NCBI GenBank assembly: GCA_018380195.1
Contig: JAGZUC010000008.1
Span: 1-64,000 of the forward strand
Direction: 5' to 3'
DNA length: 64,000 bases
From: Collinsella sp.
GTDB lineage: Bacteria > Actinomycetota > Coriobacteriia > Coriobacteriales > Coriobacteriaceae
How positions within the stretch are numbered: the first letter of the stretch is position 1; every line of letters starts with the position of its first letter. The notes beneath the pieces were generated by a model. The model did not search any database. It saw only the letters and a program-made list of their open reading frames with translations, and was not told the DNA's origin. This document shows, in pieces, positions 58,772-64,000 of the stretch. The position numbers and the translations under genes are program-made.

Positions 58772-59386
58772 ATGAGACTTGGATGCGTCATTATGGCTTC
58801 GGGCGAGGGCAAGCGGTTTGGCTCTAACAAGATGCTTGCCGATATCTATGGCGAGCCGCTGATTGCCCGGGCCATCGATTCGGTTCCCCGGGGCTTTGAC
58901 GTCGTGGTTTCGACGCGTTGGCCCGAGGTCGCTCAGATTTGCGAGGACAAGCATTGCCCGTGCGTTCTGCACGATGGCGAGCTGCGCAGCGAAAGCGTCC
59001 GTGCGGGCCTTTCGTGGGGAGTCGAACGCAACTGGAAAGGTTGCCTCTTTTTGCCGGGCGACCAGCCGCTTGTGAGCACGGACTCTTTTGAGGCCATGGT
59101 TCGCGCGTTTGACGAGCGTGGCCGCAAACATCCGGTGCGCTTGGCGTGCAACGGTGAGCCTTCGAGCCCGGTGCTCTTTCCGGCGGAACTATTCGATGCA
59201 CTCATGCGTCTTGAGGGCAAGGACGGCGGGGGCTCGATTCTCAAGGACCGTACCGACGTGGTGCTGGTCGAGGCGCGTGCCTACGAGCTGTGGGATGTCG
59301 ATACCGCAGAGGGACAGCAACGCATAACGGAGCATATCGCCGCCTGCTCGTATTTTGATCGCGTGGCCAACTGCATCAATCAATAA
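58772..59386 (+). CDS. mocA: Molybdenum cofactor cytidylyltransferase-like protein
   Basis: A 204-residue MobA-like nucleotidyltransferase of the MocA/YgfJ type. The nucleotide loop LGCVIMASGEGKRFGSNKM is N-terminal and the metal-binding acidic pair is in FLPGDQPLV. It makes MPT-cytosine dinucleotide, the cofactor form used by XdhD-type hydroxylases, as opposed to the guanine form used by DMSO reductases. GGGGGAGGT precedes ATG 58772. Placement next to hydantoinase and the yqe genes fits. Confidence 0.92.
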   Translation: MRLGCVIMASGEGKRFGSNKMLADIYGEPLIARAIDSVPRGFDVVVSTRWPEVAQICEDKHCPCVLHDGELRSESVRAGLSWGVERNWKGCLFLPGDQPLVSTDSFEAMVRAFDERGRKHPVRLACNGEPSSPVLFPAELFDALMRLEGKDGGGSILKDRTDVVLVEARAYELWDVDTAEGQQRITEHIAACSYFDRVANCINQ

Positions 59387-59395
59387 GGAGCAATT

Positions 59396-60763
59396 ATGAT
59401 CATCATCAAAAACGGCGCGCTCGTGACGCCCCAGGGGCTTCGCCGCGCCGATCTTGCCATGGAGGGCGATAAGATTGTGCGGATTGCCGCGGCAATCGAG
59501 CCGGGCGAGGGCGATACCGTCCAGGACGCCACCGACTGTTGGGTGTTCCCCGGCTTTATCGACGGCCACACGCACATGCAGTGCTGGACTGGCATGGATT
59601 GGACGGCCGATAGCTTTGAGACCGGTACGCGTGCGGCTGCCTGCGGCGGTACGACGACCATCGTGGACTACGCGACGGCCGATCGCGGCGTGACCATGCC
59701 CGATGCCTTGGCCGAGTGGCATCGCCGCGCCGACGGAACCTGCACGGCCAACTACGCGTTTCATATGGCACTCGCCGAGTGGAATGAACGCAACCGCGCC
59801 GATCTTTCGGCCATGCGCGAGGCGGGCGTGTCGTCGTTTAAGACCTACTTTGCCTATGACCACCTGCGCCTGGACGACGCCGAGACGCTCGAGGTGCTCG
59901 AGGAGCTCAAGCGTATTGGCGGCATACTGTGCGTGCATTGCGAGAACGGTACGCTGGTGAATGAGCTGCAGAAGCGCGTGTACGAGCAGGGGATTCATGG
60001 GCCCGAGGGGCATGCGCTCAGCCGCCCGGACGTGTGTGAGGCCGAAGCCGTGAGCCGCCTGCTGTATCTGGCGCACCTGGCCGGCGACGCCCCAGTCAAC
60101 GTGGTGCACCTTTCGACCAAGTTGGGGCTCGGGGCCATTCGTGCTGCCAAAGCGCGCGGGCAGAAGAATATCTATGTCGAGACCTGCCCCCAATATCTGA
60201 TGCTTGACGACACCTGCTATCTGGAGCAGGGCGAGGACGGCTTTGCGGGCGTCAAGTACGTGATGAGCCCGCCGCTGCGCCATGCCGGTGACCGTGCGGC
60301 ACTGCGCGAGGCGCTTGTGGCCGGCGAGATCGATACGATTGCGACCGATCATTGCAGCTTTAACCTGCACGGGCAAAAGGACCGCGGGCGCGACGATTTC
60401 CGCGCGATTCCCAACGGCGGGCCCGGCGTGGAGCATCGTCCCGTCGCGATTGCCACGAGCTTTGAGGGACAGCTGGGACCCGAGGACCTCTGCCGCTTGA
60501 TGAGTGAGAACCCGGCGCGCGTCTTTGGCATGTATCCGCGCAAGGGCTGTCTTGCCGAGGGTGCCGATGCCGACGTGTGCGTGTGGGATCCAAAGGCGCG
60601 CTGGACCATTAGCGCGGCGACGCAGCATCAGGCCGTGGACTACACGCCGCTCGAGGGCTTTGAGGCGCATGGCCGCGCCAAGGCCGTGTTTGTGAACGGC
60701 GTGCTGGCGGCACGCGATGGCGAGCCCACCGGAGCCCAGCCCGGCCGCTACGTGCCCCGCTAG
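59396..60763 (+). CDS. hyuA: D-phenylhydantoinase/dihydropyrimidinase-type cyclic amidohydrolase
   Basis: A 455-residue binuclear metal amidohydrolase. His58 and His60 (GHTHMQ), the carbamylated Lys149 (SSFKTYFAY) and the final Asp in TDHCSFN are the metal ligands. It opens hydantoin-like or dihydropyrimidine-like five- or six-membered cyclic ureides, so here probably a ring from urate breakdown. A homologue is HyuA/SsnA's neighbour in E. coli. It starts 10 nt after mocA and ends just before a long palindrome. Confidence 0.93.
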   Translation: MIIIKNGALVTPQGLRRADLAMEGDKIVRIAAAIEPGEGDTVQDATDCWVFPGFIDGHTHMQCWTGMDWTADSFETGTRAAACGGTTTIVDYATADRGVTMPDALAEWHRRADGTCTANYAFHMALAEWNERNRADLSAMREAGVSSFKTYFAYDHLRLDDAETLEVLEELKRIGGILCVHCENGTLVNELQKRVYEQGIHGPEGHALSRPDVCEAEAVSRLLYLAHLAGDAPVNVVHLSTKLGLGAIRAAKARGQKNIYVETCPQYLMLDDTCYLEQGEDGFAGVKYVMSPPLRHAGDRAALREALVAGEIDTIATDHCSFNLHGQKDRGRDDFRAIPNGGPGVEHRPVAIATSFEGQLGPEDLCRLMSENPARVFGMYPRKGCLAEGADADVCVWDPKARWTISAATQHQAVDYTPLEGFEAHGRAKAVFVNGVLAARDGEPTGAQPGRYVPR

Positions 60764-60783
60764 CAGCAAAGATGCCGTGTCCC

Positions 60784-60862
60784 CTCCTCAGTTGCGGTGA
60801 AATACGGACTGTTTGCGGCCGTCGGGCGGCCAAACAGTCCGTATTTCACCGCAACTGAGGAG
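60784..60862. repeat. Palindrome with 32-bp perfect arms, copy A
   Basis: Arms 60784-60815 and 60831-60862 are perfect reverse complements around a 15-nt GC-rich loop. The arms hold GTTGCGGTGAAATACGGACT, seen again in copy B at 63576-63640. It lies between the convergent hyuA and yqeC genes and could stop transcription from both sides, though there is no T run. Confidence 0.92.
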
Positions 60863-60872
60863 ATGGGGCCGG

Positions 60873-61607
60873 CTACTTGAGGCTGCTGGCGACGACGGGG
60901 CGGTCGAGAGCTGCCTCGAAGCGGTCGGCCATCGTGGGGTCGCTGAGCGTGTCGACTTGGTTGAGCATGACGCGTGCGGTGCTGAGTTTCAGCGCCTGCA
61001 TCTCGGCATTGAGCACCATGGCGACGCGCTCGGGTGTGGCGATGTCGGTAGGCTCGCAGCCGCAACGCTCGCAAAAGAGCTCGGGGCGGTGGACGGCTTC
61101 GTTGATGGGCTTGCCGAGCCCTGAGGCGCCGGCGATCCAGACGATGTTGGCCGTGCCAGAGGGAATCACCGGCTCCCAGGCGGCGTGGGCCTTGAGCGGG
61201 AGCCGCTTGCTGCCGTCCGCCTCGGCCAGGACGTAGTCAAAGCGCTGCGCCAGCTGGTCGAGCGGCTCGGCAGGGGAGGAGAGCTTGCCTGTCTCCGGGT
61301 CCAAAACGCCCGCCTGGCAGATACTTCCGCGGCTCATGCCCGCGCATGCCTCGCAGGTACAGCCGGGAACATGCAGGGTCCCCGGCTTCCAAGGCGCGGC
61401 GTTCAGGCGACGGCTCGACCCGTCCCATGGCACGCCGGCGACGGGAAACATGTGCGTGGTGGTACAGAGAAGCACCCTGCCGCCGGCGCGCATGAGCTCG
61501 AGACCCAGCGTCTTCAGCAACGTCGACTTGCCGCCGCTGCCGATAATCGCGGTAATGCCCGGCTCGATCCTGAGCGCCGAGGCAAGATTGCCGCTAACCG
61601 TTTCCAT
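60873..61607 (-). CDS. yqeC: Selenium-dependent hydroxylase accessory protein YqeC
   Basis: A 244-residue P-loop protein with GSGGKSTLLK at about residues 23-32. A CxxC-like segment (CTCEACAG) and another pair (CERCGCE) are seen. YqeC is an unassigned accessory protein of selenium-dependent molybdenum hydroxylases, always near yqeB and xdhC. It is divergent from yqeB with a 102-bp gap. Role in making or inserting the Se-Mo cofactor is inferred from family and context. Confidence 0.9.
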   Translation of the reverse strand: METVSGNLASALRIEPGITAIIGSGGKSTLLKTLGLELMRAGGRVLLCTTTHMFPVAGVPWDGSSRRLNAAPWKPGTLHVPGCTCEACAGMSRGSICQAGVLDPETGKLSSPAEPLDQLAQRFDYVLAEADGSKRLPLKAHAAWEPVIPSGTANIVWIAGASGLGKPINEAVHRPELFCERCGCEPTDIATPERVAMVLNAEMQALKLSTARVMLNQVDTLSDPTMADRFEAALDRPVVASSLK

Positions 61608-61709
61608 CTGTTCACCGCCGTATAATACTGTGATAATAAATAATCATCAGAGTAGCGGTCGAGCCGCTTTTGCTCTGCTCAAACCGTAGCACAGGGAGGT
61701 GCCCCGGGA

Positions 61710-62504
61710 ATGCTCGTTTATGTTCGCGGCGCCGGCGATATCGCCACGGGTGTCGCCGCTCGCTTGGTGCGCGCCGGCGTGTCGGTCGTTATGGCCGATA
61801 TCGCGGTTCCCACGTGCATCCGCCGCACAATCAGTTTTTGCGAGGCTATTCGCCTGGGCGAGGTCCAGGTCGAGGGCATTCGCGCTCGCTTGGCGCAGAC
61901 GCCGGCAGAGGCGCTCGAGATTACCCAAGCGGGGGATGTTGCCGTCGTGGTGGACCCTCAGGCCAAGATGCTCGATGAGCTTAAACCCGCAGCTGTGGTC
62001 GACGCGATTTTGGCCAAGCGCAACCTGGGCACCACGCGCGACATGGCGCCTACCGTCATCGCCGTGGGGCCGGGCTTTACCGCGCCGGTCGATTGCGACG
62101 CCGTGGTCGAGACCATGCGCGGGCATTTTTTGGGCCGCGTCATTACCCAGGGCTCGCCCCAGCCCAACACGGGCGTGCCGGGCGTGATCGCCGGCTATGG
62201 CAAGGAGCGCGTTATCCACAGCCCCGCCGCCGGCGTGTTTCGGTCCGACCGCGCAATCGGCGACATCGTGAGCGCCGGAGACGTGATTGGCTACGCGGAC
62301 GATACGCCCATGTGCACGCAGATCGATGGCTGCCTGCGCGGGCTTTTGGCGAACGGCGTGCAGGTGACTGAGGGCTTTAAATGCGCCGATGTCGATCCGC
62401 GTGGCGATGCCAGCTATATCAACTACATTTCGGACAAGGCGACGTCGGTCGGCGGCGGCGTGCTCGAGGCACTCGCTATGCTCACCGATATCTTTAGAGG
62501 ATAG
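61710..62504 (+). CDS. yqeB: Selenium-dependent molybdenum hydroxylase system protein YqeB
   Basis: A 264-residue protein of the EF2563/YqeB family. The N-terminal VRGAGDIATGVAARLVRAG is Rossmann-like, and the C-terminal part has a lipoyl/biotinyl-like region with VIHSPAAGVFRSDRAIGD. GGGAGGTGCCCCGGGA precedes ATG 61710. In genomes it follows the selenium-dependent hydroxylase genes. Its exact step in selenium insertion is not established. Confidence 0.9.
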   Translation: MLVYVRGAGDIATGVAARLVRAGVSVVMADIAVPTCIRRTISFCEAIRLGEVQVEGIRARLAQTPAEALEITQAGDVAVVVDPQAKMLDELKPAAVVDAILAKRNLGTTRDMAPTVIAVGPGFTAPVDCDAVVETMRGHFLGRVITQGSPQPNTGVPGVIAGYGKERVIHSPAAGVFRSDRAIGDIVSAGDVIGYADDTPMCTQIDGCLRGLLANGVQVTEGFKCADVDPRGDASYINYISDKATSVGGGVLEALAMLTDIFRG

Positions 62505-62513
62505 AAGGCGGCA

Positions 62514-63557
62514 ATGGAAAAGCTCGATGTTGTGAATGCGGCGCTTGTCGCCCTGCGTGCTGGCGAGACGTGCGAGCTCGTGGTCGTAGCCGGCACGGCG
62601 GGGTCGTCGCCGCGCGGCGTGGGCGCCTGGATGGCCGTCTTTGCCGACGGTAGCCAGGCGGGCACCATCGGCGGCGGCAAGATCGAGCTCTTTGCGCTGG
62701 ACGAGGCGCGAGAGCTGCTGGCCGCGGGGCAATCGCGTCTGGTCCGCTACACCATGGGCGGCGAGAACTCCGATACCGGCATGATCTGCGGCGGAGCCAT
62801 CTGCCTGTGCTACCTACATCTGGATGCGACCCAGGCACCGTTGTTCCAGGAAATTGCCGACGTCTTGGTCTATCGGCGCATCGGCGACTTCGTCATCGAC
62901 TTTGAACCGTTTATCGCGAGCGCGCTCGAGGGCGATGTGGCCGAGTACCATGGCGAGGAATCGCGCCGCACCATTGCGGGCTGCCCCGGGCTTTCACTGG
63001 TGGAGGAGGGGAGTAACGTCACCTACACTAACGCCGCCTCCGAGATTCCCGCGGCGCACGTCGAGACGCTCTGCCCCGAGGGCCTGACCTACATCTTTGG
63101 CTGCGGACACGTGGGCGCCGCGACGGCGCGCGTGCTCACGGCGGCGGGCTTTGCCGTCGTGGCCTGCGATGACCGCCCCGGCACGTTGACGCCCGAATGG
63201 GTGCCCGGTGTCTACGATCGTCGCCTGGTCGATTACAAGAACCTGAGCGAGCTGTGTCCCATCGGTCCGCGCGACTTGGTGGTCGTCGCCACGGCGGGTC
63301 ACAAGTCCGATATCGACGTGGTGATTCAGGCCATGCGTGCCAAGCCTGCCTACCTGGGCTGTCTGGGTTCGCGCCGCAAGACGGCCTTTGTGCGCGCCCG
63401 CCTGGAGCAGGAAGGCTTTACGCAGGACCAGATCGACGAGCTGCACCTTCCGATCGGCGTTGCCATCGAGGCCGAGGACCCCGAGGAGATCGCCATCTCC
63501 ATCGCCGCCGAGATGATCCACCTGCGCCGCACCAAACTCGTCCCCCGCAAGCGCTAA
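62514..63557 (+). CDS. xdhC: XdhC/CoxI family molybdenum cofactor maturation protein
   Basis: A 347-residue XdhC protein that binds Moco, protects it and helps load the sulfur (here possibly selenium) ligand before insertion into XdhD. The N-terminal XdhC/CoxI motif GTAGSSPRGVGAWMAV with IGGGKIE is followed by a C-terminal Rossmann domain beginning IFGCGHVGAATARVL. It starts 9 nt after yqeB. It is the last gene before rplE. Confidence 0.92.
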   Translation: MEKLDVVNAALVALRAGETCELVVVAGTAGSSPRGVGAWMAVFADGSQAGTIGGGKIELFALDEARELLAAGQSRLVRYTMGGENSDTGMICGGAICLCYLHLDATQAPLFQEIADVLVYRRIGDFVIDFEPFIASALEGDVAEYHGEESRRTIAGCPGLSLVEEGSNVTYTNAASEIPAAHVETLCPEGLTYIFGCGHVGAATARVLTAAGFAVVACDDRPGTLTPEWVPGVYDRRLVDYKNLSELCPIGPRDLVVVATAGHKSDIDVVIQAMRAKPAYLGCLGSRRKTAFVRARLEQEGFTQDQIDELHLPIGVAIEAEDPEEIAISIAAEMIHLRRTKLVPRKR

Positions 63558-63575
63558 TCGCATCCCCACCAATAA

Positions 63576-63640
63576 GTTGCGGTGAAATACGGATTGTTTA
63601 AGCCTGTTAGGCCGCCAAACAGTCCCTATTTCACCGCAAC
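63576..63640. repeat. Palindrome, copy B, with 24-bp arms
   Basis: Arms 63576-63599 and 63617-63640 match with two mismatches around a 17-nt loop. They carry GTTGCGGTGAAATA and GACTGTTT-like words shared with copy A. With copy A it brackets yqeC-yqeB-xdhC. The rest of 63558-63868 has a candidate promoter at 63703-63731 and nothing else clear. Confidence 0.88.
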
Positions 63641-63702
63641 AGCTTTTTGGGACCCATTTGTGCGGGGGAGTTGTGGAGTTGTGCAGGCAGACGAGGTTTT
63701 TC

Positions 63703-63731
63703 TGGAAATACGCTCCCGATGCGCGTATAGT
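63703..63731 (+). promoter_or_regulatory. Candidate promoter for rplE
   Basis: TATAGT at 63726-63731 preceded by GCG, with TGGAAA at 63703-63708 at 17-nt spacing as a poor -35 match. It would restart ribosomal transcription 138 nt before rplE, with a leader of about 130 nt. Confidence 0.4.
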
Positions 63732-63868
63732 ACCGATTGTTTTGTCGGCTCCTGCTGCGTCGAGTCCAAACCGCAAAATGCCATGAGCGGCGCGGATGCA
63801 GCCAGGAGGCACGAGGACAACCCATCGTGGCCACGCCCCGTGCTTAAAACCCCAAGAAGGAGTGAACA

Positions 63869-64000
63869 ATGGCAGAAGAGAAGTATGTGCCGCGTCTGAA
63901 GACCAAGTACAACAACGAGGTCAAGCAGCAGCTTCAGGACAAGTTCCAGTACGAGAACGTCATGATGATCCCCAAGTTTGAGAAGATCGTCGTGAACATG
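63869..64000 (+). CDS. rplE: 50S ribosomal protein L5, 5' part
   Basis: The first 44 residues of L5 (MAEEKYVPRLKTKYNNEV...EKIVVNM), a central-protuberance protein that binds 5S rRNA. It runs off the window edge. AGAAGGAGTG precedes ATG 63869. In nearly all bacteria rplE directly follows rplX; here they are 38.4 kb apart. The gene appears intact as far as it is seen. Confidence 0.95.
   Translation, partial: MAEEKYVPRLKTKYNNEVKQQLQDKFQYENVMMIPKFEKIVVNM

Noticed and set aside
60784..60862. An ordinary Rho-independent terminator
   Set aside because: The arms are far longer than needed, no T run follows, and the sequence recurs at 63576-63640, so it is listed as a repeat.
1..64000. tRNA or rRNA genes
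   Set aside because: No cloverleaf with GTTCGA-type T arm and no rRNA core sequences were seen in the gaps.

Overview
The window looks like a chromosomal segment of a Collinsella-type gut coriobacterium (Actinomycetota, Coriobacteriia). The basis is high-GC coding with strong G/C third positions, a FabK/FabF fatty-acid cluster with a fused AccD-AccA carboxyltransferase, and an anaerobic purine/ureide catabolic cluster of the ygeX-ygeY-ygeW-ygfK-ssnA-xdhD type. The genus is an inference from protein style and gene content; no database was searched.

Layout. (1) 1-1820: an ECF sigma factor and a membrane partner, probably self-regulated, bracketed by 34-nt inverted repeats. (2) 2.2-5.8 kb: rpsL-rpsG-fusA-rpsJ, without tuf, ending at a terminator. 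(3) 5.8-17.3 kb: birA divergent from a FAS-II operon fabH-acpP-fabK-fabD-fabG-fabF-accB-fabZ-accC-accDA, then a PTS IIC protein. (4) 17.4-19.2 kb: a cation efflux protein and a histidine phosphatase. (5) 19.4-25.5 kb: rplC to rplX, ending at a strong terminator. (6) 25.5-31.7 kb: an oxidoreductase with a DeoR regulator, an RluA-type pseudouridine synthase, a U32 protein and ridA. (7) 31.7-42.2 kb: a YheO-type regulator divergent from a nucleobase permease-ssnA-ygfK-ferredoxin-xdhD operon. (8) 42.4-53.3 kb: an accessory island with two ATPases carrying nuclease-like C-termini, a candidate structured RNA, an exonuclease, a broken ORF, a large glycine-zipper protein, a GmrSD-like type IV restriction protein and two hypothetical genes. 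(9) 53.4-63.6 kb: a second YheO-type regulator divergent from ygeX-ygeY-ygeW-mocA-hyuA, then yqeC, yqeB and xdhC. (10) 63.87 kb: rplE begins and runs off the window.

The ribosomal S10/spc gene string is therefore cut twice: between rpsJ and rplC by about 14 kb carrying fatty-acid synthesis, and between rplX and rplE by about 38 kb carrying purine catabolism and defence genes. Each cut has a terminator before it and candidate promoter signals after it.

The catabolic genes make a coherent route. The permease imports purine; XdhD (a molybdo-hydroxylase with only 2Fe-2S and Mo domains), YgfK and a four-cluster ferredoxin do the redox chemistry; SsnA and HyuA open rings; YgeW, YgeY and YgeX handle carbamoyl, amide and diaminopropionate steps; MocA, YqeB, YqeC and XdhC mature the selenium-dependent molybdenum cofactor; RidA may clear the enamine made by YgeX.

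The most unusual feature is a repeat family found three times (1958-2098, 19217-19393 and, inverted, 55610-55727). Each copy is a conserved 67-nt imperfect hairpin core flanked by long arms that pair with each other but differ in sequence from copy to copy. Other unexplained structures are a five-unit array with exact 23-bp period before an ATPase gene, a double palindrome before the other ATPase gene, palindromes bracketing the yqeC-yqeB-xdhC block, and a candidate structured RNA at 45411-45627.
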